Origin: Actinomycetospora sp. NBRC 106375
Lineage (GTDB): Bacteria; Actinomycetota; Actinomycetes; Mycobacteriales; Pseudonocardiaceae
Assembly (NCBI RefSeq): GCF_030269665.1
Contig: NZ_BSTS01000010.1
Coordinates: forward strand, 224,428 to 288,427
DNA length: 64,000 bases
Reading direction: 5' to 3'
A program made the position numbers and the translations under genes. Of this stretch, positions 9,468-17,265 are shown in pieces. The notes beneath the pieces were generated by a model. The model did no database searches, was not told the origin of the DNA, and worked only from the letters and a program-made list of their open reading frames with translations. Each line of letters starts with the position of its first letter. Position 1 is the stretch's first letter.

Positions 9468-11003
9468 TCAGCGACCGCCGTGCCCCCGGCCCTGGCCGCG
9501 GCCGTGCCCGTGGCCGTTGTCGGCCCCGTTGCCGTGGCCCCGGTCCGAGCGGGCCTGGGCGTCGCGGTAGCGCTCGAACCAGCGCTCCCAGGCCGCGGCC
9601 ACCCGCTCGGCGTCCCGGTCGCGGGAGCGACGGGTGGTCGGCTCCGAGGTGGACGCGACCTCGTCGACGTCCTCGACGGCGGTGCGGCGCGCCGTGGTCG
9701 TGGTGGTCGTGGGGCCCGCCGGGATGACCGGCGGTGCGGCGACGGGCACCGGCAGCGGGGCGGGCAGGGCGGAGCCCGCGGCGTCCGGCGACGCCGCGAC
9801 CGGCACGGGGTCGGAGGTGTTCGCGGCCACGAGGCCCCCGGCGGCGCTCAGGACGCCGACGAGGCCCGCGCCCGCGGCGACAGCACGCCGGGCGGGCCGG
9901 AGGCGCTCCGAACGCTTGCGGCGGGCCGACCGCGCGCCGACGGGGGTCTCCGCCCGGGTCACCGCGAGTGACGCGGCACCCGCGGGGATGGCGATCGGCC
10001 CGGTCAGGGCATCGCCGTCCGGGACGTCGGGGCCGTCCGGGCCGTTGGGCGGGACGGCTGTCCGGGCGGTCGAGGGCGGGACACCCACGTCGGTCGCCGG
10101 GTCACCGGACACGACCGCCGTGGCACCGGAGCCCGTCGCGGCGGACGCGGGGGCCGACGCGTCGCCGCGCAGCAGGCGGGCGGCCCGCGCGGCGTCCGGG
10201 CGGCTGGCGGGGTCGTGGGCGAGGAGGGCACGCAGGACCGGCGTCAGCTCGCCGGCGTGGCGCGACGGCTGGACGACGCCGGTGGCCACGCGGGAGAGCA
10301 CCTCGAGGGCGTTGCCGCCGTCGCCCGCCGGCGGGGTGCCCTCCATCGCGGCGTAGAGCGTGGCGCCGAGGGAGAAGACGTCGGCGGCCGCGGTGGCCGG
10401 CCCGCCGCGGGCGAGCTCCGGGGCCATGTAGTGGGGCGTCCCGGCGACGAGCTGGTCGGCGGTGCCCGGATCCGTGTCGACGACCGCGATGCCGAAGTCG
10501 GCGACGGTCACCGTGTCGGCGTCGCCGATCATGATGTTGGCGGGCTTGACGTCGCGGTGGACGATGCCGCGCTCGTGCATGGCGGCGAGGCCCTCGGCGA
10601 TCTGGGCCCCGATGGCCGCGACCCGCGCCGGCGGCAGCGAGCCCTCGCGCTCCAGGAGGTCGCCGAGCGAGGGTGCCGCGACGTACTCCATGACGAGGCA
10701 GACCTCGCCGTCCAGCTCGGTCATGTCGAAGATCGCGGCGAGACGCGGGTGGTGCAGGCGGGCGGCGACGCGGCCCTCGCGGTGCGCACGCTCGCGGACC
10801 TGCCGCGCACGGTTCTCGTCCAGCGCGCGGCCACCGTGCAGCCGCTTGATCGCGACGTCCCGGTCCAGCAGCTCGTCGTGGGCGCGCCAGACGGAGCCCG
10901 ACCCGCCGCGCCCCACGGGGGCGAGCAGGAGGTACCGGCCGGCGACCAGGCGGCCGGGCTCGATGGTGGCCGAGGCGCTCGGCACCGAGGTCGGCGTCGA
11001 CAT
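9468..11003 (-). CDS. Membrane-anchored Ser/Thr protein kinase
   Basis: This 511-residue PknB-type kinase carries the glycine loop GRGGSGSVW, the ATP lysine in VAIKRL, the catalytic loop HRDVKPANIM, DFG in VADFGIAVV, the GTPHYMAPE activation segment and DVFSLGATLY. The kinase domain covers roughly residues 20-285. A Pro/Thr-rich linker and one membrane helix (about 372-393) follow. The extracellular part is short, Thr-rich, and ends in a Gly/His/Arg repeat (GHGHGRGQGRGHGGR) rather than PASTA domains. The start at 11003 is backed by an AGGGAGGGG site. It is transcribed away from the desaturase gene; the ligand and targets are unknown. Confidence 0.93.
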   Translation of the reverse strand: MSTPTSVPSASATIEPGRLVAGRYLLLAPVGRGGSGSVWRAHDELLDRDVAIKRLHGGRALDENRARQVRERAHREGRVAARLHHPRLAAIFDMTELDGEVCLVMEYVAAPSLGDLLEREGSLPPARVAAIGAQIAEGLAAMHERGIVHRDVKPANIMIGDADTVTVADFGIAVVDTDPGTADQLVAGTPHYMAPELARGGPATAAADVFSLGATLYAAMEGTPPAGDGGNALEVLSRVATGVVQPSRHAGELTPVLRALLAHDPASRPDAARAARLLRGDASAPASAATGSGATAVVSGDPATDVGVPPSTARTAVPPNGPDGPDVPDGDALTGPIAIPAGAASLAVTRAETPVGARSARRKRSERLRPARRAVAAGAGLVGVLSAAGGLVAANTSDPVPVAASPDAAGSALPAPLPVPVAAPPVIPAGPTTTTTTARRTAVEDVDEVASTSEPTTRRSRDRDAERVAAAWERWFERYRDAQARSDRGHGNGADNGHGHGRGQGRGHGGR

Positions 11004-11218
11004 GCCCCTCCCTTCTGCTCCGTGACCGCCTATCGCGGGCCGTGACCGATCCGTTACCGAATTCGCACCGGTTCGGGACCTGACCCCCGATCGAGTGGCG
11101 TCCCGCATCCTCGCCCACTCCCCCGGCGGCGTCGCACCGACCCGCCCCGCGCGGTGTGTGACCGGGGCCATGCGCCGTGTGGTGCGCAGGGACACAGCGA
11201 CATCCGCACCACCTGCTA

Positions 11219-11250
11219 GGTACCGTCAGTACCGAGTACTTCACGTACTC
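11219..11250. promoter_or_regulatory. Tandem GTAC palindromes upstream of the desaturase
   Basis: Two adjacent inverted repeats occur: GGTAC-CGTCA-GTACC and GAGTAC-TTCAC-GTACTC. They lie 40-70 bases upstream of the desaturase start codon. Each has 5-6 base arms and a 5-base spacer, which suits a dimeric TetR-type repressor bound twice. TetR control of desaturases is known in mycobacteria, but no such regulator is next door here. Confidence 0.5.
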
Positions 11251-11289
11251 CTATCCGATGCCCCCGAACGACGCGGAGGAACCGCCGTC

Positions 11290-12489
11290 ATGGCCATCTC
11301 GGACATCAAGGAGTTCACGCACCTGAGCGAGGCCGACGTCGCGGCGATCGGGCGTGAGTTCGACCAGATCCGCCGCGACGTCGAGGCGTCGCGCGGCGAG
11401 GACGACGCCGCCTACATCCGTGGCGTCATCAAGCTCCAGCGCCGGCTGGAGATCGGCGGGCGGGTCGCGCTCGTCGGCAGCGTCCTGCCGCCGCTGTGGA
11501 TCGCCGGCACCGCCGCCCTGGCCGCCTCCAAGATCATCGAGAACATGGAGATCGGCCACAACGTCATGCACGGCCAGTGGGACTGGATGAACGATCCGGA
11601 GATCCACTCGGCGCAGTGGGAGTGGGACAACGTCTGCCCGGCCGAGCAGTGGAAGCACTCCCACAACTACCTGCACCACACCTATACGAACGTGATCGGC
11701 AAGGACAAGGACGTCGGGTACGAGATCCTGCGCGTCCGGTCCGACCAGCCGTGGCACCCCTACTACCTGGGCCAGCCGCTCTACAACGCGCTGCTGATGT
11801 TCCTGTTCCAGTGGGGCGTCGCGCTGCACGACCTCGACATCGAGGGCGCGGCGAAGATGGACGCCGACCCCGAGGAGATGAAGGCCAAGCTGCGCCAGAT
11901 CGGTCGCAAGGCCGGGAAGCAGGCGCTCAAGGACTACGTGGCCTACCCGGCGCTCTCGGGCCCGTTCTTCCCGGCGACGATCGCCGCGAACGCCACCGCG
12001 AACCTCCTCCGCAACGTGTGGTCCTACGCGATCATCTTCTGCGGGCACTTCCCGGACGGCGCCGAGGTGTTCACGGAGGAGGAGCTCGAGGGCGAGACGT
12101 GGGGCGAGTGGTACCTGCGCCAGCTGCTGGGCTCGGCCAACTTCACCGGCGGGAAGCTCATGCACCTCATGAGCGGCAACCTCGGCTTCCAGATCGAGCA
12201 CCACCTGTTCCCCGACCTGCCGTCCAACCGGTGCCCGGAGATCGCGGAGAAGGTGCGCGACATCTGCGCGCGCTGGGACCTGCCCTACACGACCGGGCCG
12301 TTCCCGCGGCAGTTCTGGCAGTCGACCCGCTCGATCTGGAAGCTGTCGCTGCCGGTGGCGGGCGAGCTCAAGCGCTTCGTCGACCGTCTGGTCGGGCGCG
12401 AGAAGCCGACCGGGCCCGTCGACGTCCCCGCCCCGCGCGCGGAGACCCCCGCCGACGAGCGCCGCGTCGAGGAACCCGTCGCCGCCTGA
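11290..12489 (+). CDS. Membrane fatty acid desaturase
   Basis: This 399-residue di-iron desaturase introduces a double bond into acyl chains. The three histidine boxes are present: HNVMH (about residue 90), HSHNYLHH (about 124) and QIEHHLFP (about 301). Hydrophobic stretches are found near residues 55-75, 160-180 and 225-250. The start at 11290 follows a GGAGGA site by nine bases, and the C-terminal Pro/Glu tail is variable. Electrons would come from a ferredoxin or oxygenase reductase that is not encoded nearby. Two GTAC palindromes upstream suggest repressor control, and a strong palindrome follows the stop codon. Confidence 0.92.
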   Translation: MAISDIKEFTHLSEADVAAIGREFDQIRRDVEASRGEDDAAYIRGVIKLQRRLEIGGRVALVGSVLPPLWIAGTAALAASKIIENMEIGHNVMHGQWDWMNDPEIHSAQWEWDNVCPAEQWKHSHNYLHHTYTNVIGKDKDVGYEILRVRSDQPWHPYYLGQPLYNALLMFLFQWGVALHDLDIEGAAKMDADPEEMKAKLRQIGRKAGKQALKDYVAYPALSGPFFPATIAANATANLLRNVWSYAIIFCGHFPDGAEVFTEEELEGETWGEWYLRQLLGSANFTGGKLMHLMSGNLGFQIEHHLFPDLPSNRCPEIAEKVRDICARWDLPYTTGPFPRQFWQSTRSIWKLSLPVAGELKRFVDRLVGREKPTGPVDVPAPRAETPADERRVEEPVAA

Positions 12490-12493
12490 CCCC

Positions 12494-12537
12494 ATGTGAG
12501 TGATTGGCGCCCCGATCGGGGCGCCAACCACTCACAT
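12494..12537. terminator. Palindrome between convergent genes (family member 2)
   Basis: A 44-base palindrome with 22-base arms and one mismatch, beginning ATGTGAGTGATTGGCG, lies between the desaturase stop and the stop of the converging formate dehydrogenase gene. Its outer end GTGAGTGA matches the palindromes at 413 and 14518 while the inner sequence differs. It probably works as a two-way terminator. Confidence 0.7.
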
Positions 12538-12539
12538 TC

Positions 12540-13554
12540 CTAGGCCGCGGCGTCGACCACGACGAAGTCCTCGGGGAGCGGGCGGCCGTCGAGGTGGGCG
12601 GCGAGCATCTCGCGCACGCCCTCGGCGATGCGGTCCTGCGCCTCGAGCGTCATGCCCGAGCAGTGGATGGTCATGGCCTCGGAGCCGTCGGGCAGCGAGC
12701 GCCACGGGTGGTCGGCGGGTGCCGGCTGCGGGTACCAGGTGTCGCCGGCGTAGCCCGCGAGGTGCCCGGAGGAGATCGCCTCCACCAGCGCGTCGCGGTC
12801 GACGATCGCGCCGCGGGCGGTGTTCACCAGCCACGAACCGGGCTTCATGGCCTGCAGCCGCTCCGGCCCGAACAACGCCTGGCTGCCCTCCATCAGCGGC
12901 AGCGCCAGACAGATCACGTCGGACTTCTCGACCAGGGTGTCGAGCCGGGCGTAGCGCACGCCCAGCGACGCCTCCTCGCCCGCGGACCGGCGGTGGTTGG
13001 CGTAGTAGACCATCTCGACGTCGAAGCCCTTGAGCCGCAGCGCGGTGCGTGCGCCGATGGCGCCGAGCCCGACGATGCCGACGGTCTTGCCCTCGAGGTC
13101 CGTGCGACGGCGCGACGACCTTCGCGACGTCCCAGCCACCGTCGCGCGCCTCGGTGTAGGCCGGCACGAAGTTCCGGACCAGCGCGAGGATCTGCAGGAC
13201 GTTGTGCTCGGCGACGCTGACGACGTTCGAGCCGGTGACCTCGGCGACGGTCACCCCGTGCTGCTGCGCGACCTCGGGGTCGGTGTGGTCGGACCCGATG
13301 CCCGCCGTGATGACGATCTTCAGGTTCGTGGCCTTCTCGATCCGCCCCTCGTCGAGGTAGACCGGCCAGAACGGCGTCGTGATCAGGACCTCGGCGTCGG
13401 CGAGCTCGGCGTCGAGCCCCTCCCCCGTGTCGGAGGTGGTGACCAGCTCGTGGCCCCGCGAGGTGAGGAACTCCCGGAGCCCGAGCGCGTTGTCGACGTC
13501 CGCTGGGACGGAGGCGCCCTCGGACGGTGGGTAGGAGACGTAGACGACCTTCAT
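12540..13554 (-). pseudogene. fdh: NAD-dependent formate dehydrogenase (metal-independent), frameshifted
   Basis: Together the two overlapping frames encode a D-2-hydroxyacid-dehydrogenase-fold formate dehydrogenase of about 337 residues. Family markers are all visible: [12 protein letters not shown], the substrate Asn in EVTGSN, GLGAIG for [20 protein letters not shown] and the His in [11 protein letters not shown]. The reading frame breaks near 13100: the first frame runs to VVAPSH, and [13 protein letters not shown] continues in another frame. Removing one base of the CC at 13100-13101 restores a normal protein. This is either a recent one-base insertion or a sequencing error. The ATG at 13554 lacks a strong ribosome site. 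A second, unrelated formate dehydrogenase lies 2 kb away. Confidence 0.85.
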
Positions 13555-13610
13555 CGGGTCGGCTACCCGGGCCTCGACGCCGCCGACACGGCCGTGCACG
13601 ACCGGACGCG

Positions 13611-14465
13611 TCACCCGGGGTGGGTCTCGCCGCCGGTCGGGGCGAGCACCTCGCCGCTGTAGTACGAGGAGAGCCGGTCGGCCGCGAAGAACACGTAGGA
13701 CGGCGCGATCTCGTCGGGCGTCGCGGGCCGGCCGATCGGCGCCTGCGCGCCGAAGGAGTCGACCTTCTCCTCGGGCATCGTCGCCGGGATCAGGGGCGTC
13801 CAGACCGGCCCGGGGGCCACGCAGTTGACGCGGATGCCGCGCGGCAGCAGCTGCTGCGAGAGCGACATGGTCAGCGCGTGCACCGCGCCCTTGGCCGCGG
13901 AGTAGTCGAGCAGCGCCTTGTTGCCGCGCAGCCCGTTCACCGACCCGGTGTTGATGATCGCCGAGCCCTCGCCGAGGTGGGGCAGGGCGTCCTTGGTGAT
14001 CCAGAAGAAGCTGGACACGTTCGTCGCGAACGTGCGGTCCCACTGCTCGTCGGAGAGCTCCTCGGGGCCGCTCACCGGGGTCTGGGTGGCGGCGTTGTTG
14101 ACGAGCAGGTCCAGCCCGCCGAGCTCGTCGACCGCCCGCCCGACCATGCGGGCGCAGTGGTCGCGGTCGGCGATGTCGCCCGGCAACCGCACGCAGCGGC
14201 GCCCGCGGGCCTCGACCAGCGACTGCGTGTGCTTCGCGTCGTCACCCTCGGACAGGTAGCTGATGGCGACGTCGGCGCCCTCCTCGGCGAACGCCACCGC
14301 GACGGCGCGCCCGATCCCCGAGTCGCCGCCGGTGATGAGCGCCCTGCGGCCGGCCAGCAGGTCGCGCCCGACGTAGCCGGTCATCTCGTCGTTCGGCTCG
14401 GGGTCCATCGCCCCGGTGCTGCCGGGGTAGGTCTGCTCCTGCGGGGGAGGCTGCTCGGACGTCAT
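13611..14465 (-). CDS. SDR family oxidoreductase
   Basis: This 284-residue short-chain dehydrogenase has the cofactor loop [14 protein letters not shown], a catalytic Ser in the INTGSV segment and the YSAAK motif (Tyr-x3-Lys). An N-terminal extension of about 40 residues, rich in Pro and Gln and including [12 protein letters not shown], is typical of the stress-linked YhdG/GsiB-neighbour SDRs, which act on sugars or aldehydes. The start is ATG 14465; the ribosome site is weak. It lies just upstream of the formate dehydrogenase pseudogene on the same strand, with a 56-base gap. Confidence 0.88.
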   Translation of the reverse strand: MTSEQPPPQEQTYPGSTGAMDPEPNDEMTGYVGRDLLAGRRALITGGDSGIGRAVAVAFAEEGADVAISYLSEGDDAKHTQSLVEARGRRCVRLPGDIADRDHCARMVGRAVDELGGLDLLVNNAATQTPVSGPEELSDEQWDRTFATNVSSFFWITKDALPHLGEGSAIINTGSVNGLRGNKALLDYSAAKGAVHALTMSLSQQLLPRGIRVNCVAPGPVWTPLIPATMPEEKVDSFGAQAPIGRPATPDEIAPSYVFFAADRLSSYYSGEVLAPTGGETHPG

Positions 14466-14517
14466 GCCTGCAGGCCTTGACGACGGGACCCCGCCCTGAA
14501 ACGGGCCCGGCAGCCAT

Positions 14518-14557
14518 GTGAGCGAAATTCCCGGCCATGGCCGGGAATTTCGCTCAC
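14518..14557. terminator. Perfect 40-base palindrome (family member 3)
   Basis: Two perfect 20-base arms beginning GTGAGCGAAATTCCCGG meet with no loop. The element follows the stop of the minus-strand gene ending at 14566 and precedes the SDR gene, so it most likely ends transcription of the former. The outer GTGAGCGA is shared with the palindromes at 413 and 12494. Confidence 0.7.
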
Positions 14558-14565
14558 GTACGACG

Positions 14566-15078
14566 TCAGCGCAGGCTCTGGATCCTGTCGAGCACGGTCT
14601 TGCGGTTCTTCGTGCGCCGCTCGTAGGCGTCGATCTTGCCGAGGTCGGTCGCGGAGAGCCCGTCGAGCTTCTTGACGGCGTCGGCCGCGTTGAGGTCGTC
14701 GTAGTCCTTGATCGGGAGCTCCTGCTCCCGCGACACCGCGCCCTTCGCCTCGCCCTCGGCCGTCTTCGCGCCGGGGACCTTCCGCGCCTGGTCCGCGGCG
14801 CTGCCGGCCACCCCGGCGACGCCGCCGGAGATCCGCTGCAGCAGCGACGGGAAGGCCTCGGCCAGCTCGCGGGTGAAGGACGCCTGAGCTCGGGCGAACG
14901 CCTGGACCCACTCGGCCGTCCGGTCGCCCGCCGCCTCCTCGGCCTCGGCGAGGTTCTCGAGCAGTTCCTTGTACGCCCGCAGCGAGTCCTCGCCGCCCTG
15001 GCGGGCACGGCTCACGATCTGCTCGTTGAGCCCCCGGACCTGCTCGACCACCTGCTCGACCTTCGGGTTGCCCGCCAT
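14566..15078 (-). CDS. Helical protein with DUF8129-like C-terminal motif
   Basis: This 170-residue protein starts with an amphipathic helical region (about residues 1-95), a short Gly/Ala-rich part and then a compact C-terminal motif: LPIKDYDDLNAADAV, LDGL, DL, IDAYER and a final NRKTVLDRI. I recall this motif as DUF8129, seen in actinobacterial lipid-droplet-associated and related proteins; the assignment needs a profile search. The same motif ends the protein encoded at 21656-22624. The gene diverges from the selenocysteine formate dehydrogenase operon and a strong palindrome follows its stop. Confidence 0.65.
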   Translation of the reverse strand: MAGNPKVEQVVEQVRGLNEQIVSRARQGGEDSLRAYKELLENLAEAEEAAGDRTAEWVQAFARAQASFTRELAEAFPSLLQRISGGVAGVAGSAADQARKVPGAKTAEGEAKGAVSREQELPIKDYDDLNAADAVKKLDGLSATDLGKIDAYERRTKNRKTVLDRIQSLR

Positions 15079-15287
15079 GGTTCCTCCTCGCGACCTGTGC
15101 CTCAGCGCACTCCGGACGACCTCCGCTTCCCCGCCGACCGTTCCGTCAAACGGGGTGACCGCGCGAGGGCGAGATGCCGGTCACCGAATGATGTATACGG
15201 GATCCGGGCCGACGATGTGACGCACCTCCCAGCGCCACCTACAGTGGTGAGCGCGGCGACACCCAGCGGTCCGGAGGTACTCCAGCC

Positions 15288-17261
15288 ATGCGCAAGCCAC
15301 GCCACGTGCGGATCACCGAGCCCCTCGTGCGGGAGAACGGTGCCCTGCGACCGGCGAGCTGGGACGAGGCGCTCGAACGCGCGGCGGCGGGTCTGCGCGG
15401 GGTGCCGGCCGACGCGTTCGGGATGTTCAGCTGCTCGAAGGCCACCAACGAGATGAACTACGCCGCGGAGAAGTTCGCGCGGGTGGTGATGGGCAGCAAC
15501 AACGTCGACAGCTGCAACCGCACTTGACACGCTCCCAGTGTCGTCGGTCTGACGACGGTGTTCGGTGCCGGCGGCGGCACCTCCGCCTATGTGGAGGCGG
15601 AACACGCCGACCTGCTCGTGCTGTGGGGATCCAACGCGCGCGAGACGCACCCGATCTTCTTCCACCACGTGCTGCAGGGGCTGCGCAACGGGGCACGGCT
15701 GTACTCGGTGGATCCGCGCCGCACGTCCACGGCGCACTGGGCGGATGCCTGGCTGGGTCTGGACGTCGGGACCGACATCGCGCTGGCGAACGCGATCGGT
15801 CGCGAGATCATCCACGCGGGCCTGGTCAACCGTGCATTCGTCGACCGCTCGACCACGGGCTTCGACGACTACGCCGCCACGGTGGAGCCGTACACGCTCG
15901 AGCGCGCCGAGGAGATCACTGGCGTGCCGGCGGCGACGATCCGCGAGCTCGCGCACGCCTACGCCCGGGCCGACCGCGCCCAGATCTGCTGGACGCTGGG
16001 GATCACCGAGCACCACAACGCCGCGGACTACGTGTTCGCCCTGATCAACCTCGCGCTGCTCGCGGGGCACGTCGGGCGCTACGGGTCGGGTCTGGTGCCG
16101 CTGCGCGGGCAGAACAACGTGCAGGGCGGCGGTGACATGGGCTCGATCCCGGCCAAGCTGCCCGGCGGTTACGACGTCTTCGACGAGGACGCGCGCGCCC
16201 GCTTCGCCGCGGTGTGGGGCAGCGACGACTACCCGCGCGAGCCGGGCATGCACCTCTCGCAGATGTTCGAGGCGATGGAGCGCGGCGAGCTCAAGGCGCT
16301 CTACTGCATCGGGGAGAACCCGGCGGAGTCCGAGGCCAACGCCACCCACGCGCGGCACATGCTGGAGGGCCTGGACTGCCTGATCGTGCAGGACATCTTC
16401 CGCACGGCGACCGCCGAGCTCGCCGACGTCGTGTTCCCGGCGACGGCGGACTGGTGCGAGTACGAGGGCACGGTCACCAACTCCGAGCGCCGCGTGCAGC
16501 GCGTGCGCAAGGCGATCGACCCGCCGGGGCAGGCCCGGCCGGACACCCACATCATCTGCGGGCTGGCCACGGCGCTGGGCCACGACTGGGGGCAGCCCAC
16601 GGCCGAGGAGGTCTGGGACGAGCTGCGCTCGGTGTCGCTGAACTGGCACGCGGGCATGAGCTACGCCCGCCTCGACGAGCTCGGCGGCCTGCAGTGGCCC
16701 TGCCCGTCGGAGGACCATCCCGGCACGCCGCTGATGCACGCGCGCCTGTGGGCCGACACCCCTGCCGAGCGCGGGAAGCCGGCGCCGTTCACCCCGGTCG
16801 AGCACGTGGCGCCCGTCGACGCACTCGACGCGGAGTTCCCCATCCGCCTCACGACGGTCCGGGTGCTCGACGCCTACAACTCCGGGGTGCAGACCGGCGG
16901 GTACGCCTCGCCGCTGCGCCGCCGCGAGTCGCTGCGCATCGACGCCTCCGACGCCGCCGGTCTCGGGATCGCCGACGGCGAGCGGGTGCGGGTCGTCTCG
17001 CGGCGCGGAGCGGTCGAGGCGCCGGTGGCGGTCGACCCGTCGCTGCGCCCGGGCCTCGCGTCGTTCACGCCGCACTTCACCGAGGAGGTCGACGTCAACG
17101 TCCTGACCAACGACGCCTGGGACCCGAAGTCGGGCACCTCGGAGTTCAAGGCCACCGCCGTCCGCGTCGAGAAGCTGTCCGACCAAGCAGACCGAGCAGA
17201 CCGAGCCGAACGCGCCGAACGCGCCGAACGAGCCGCCGCGCTGCCCGCGGCAGGAAGCTGA
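15288..17261 (+). CDS. fdhA: Selenocysteine formate dehydrogenase, catalytic subunit lacking its Fe4S4 domain
   Basis: This 657-residue protein is the molybdopterin (bis-MGD) catalytic part of a formate dehydrogenase. It is read through TGA 15525-15527 as selenocysteine 80, in VDSCNRT-U-HAPSVVGL, where formate dehydrogenases carry the metal-ligating Sec or Cys followed by the catalytic His. Later markers are GITEHHN and RGQNNVQGGGDMG. Translation starts at ATG 15288 behind GGAGGT. The usual N-terminal CxxCxxxC Fe4S4 domain is missing; it is found at the end of the gene at 19167. The C-terminus carries a 9-base repeat giving (ADR/AER)n. It is coupled to the next gene. Conventional gene calling would give a 79-codon fragment plus a truncated protein from 15558. 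Confidence 0.9.
15525..15556 (+). promoter_or_regulatory. Selenocysteine UGA and SECIS hairpin
   Basis: After the in-frame TGA (15525-15527) come 18 bases and then a GGTCT loop (15546-15550), closed by a perfect six-pair stem GTCGTC/GACGAC (15540-15545 and 15551-15556). Bacterial SECIS elements are stem-loops inside the coding region about 16-37 bases after UGA, with a GGUC-type loop read by SelB. The E. coli fdhF element, as I recall it, has the same 18-base spacing and GGUCU loop. The match is seen directly; function is inferred. The sel genes are not in the window. Confidence 0.85.
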
Positions 17262-17265
17262 TTCC

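Noticed and set aside
13090..13110. Programmed frameshift in the formate dehydrogenase gene
   Set aside because: No slippery heptamer or downstream structure is evident; a one-base insertion or read error is simpler.
15525..15527. TGA as an ordinary stop or a disabling mutation
   Set aside because: The frame continues intact for 578 codons, the position is the metal-ligand residue and a SECIS-like hairpin follows at the expected distance.
15558..17261. An independent gene starting at the in-frame GTG of 15558
   Set aside because: It would lack the metal ligand and catalytic His and has no ribosome site; it is the downstream part of the Sec-containing gene.
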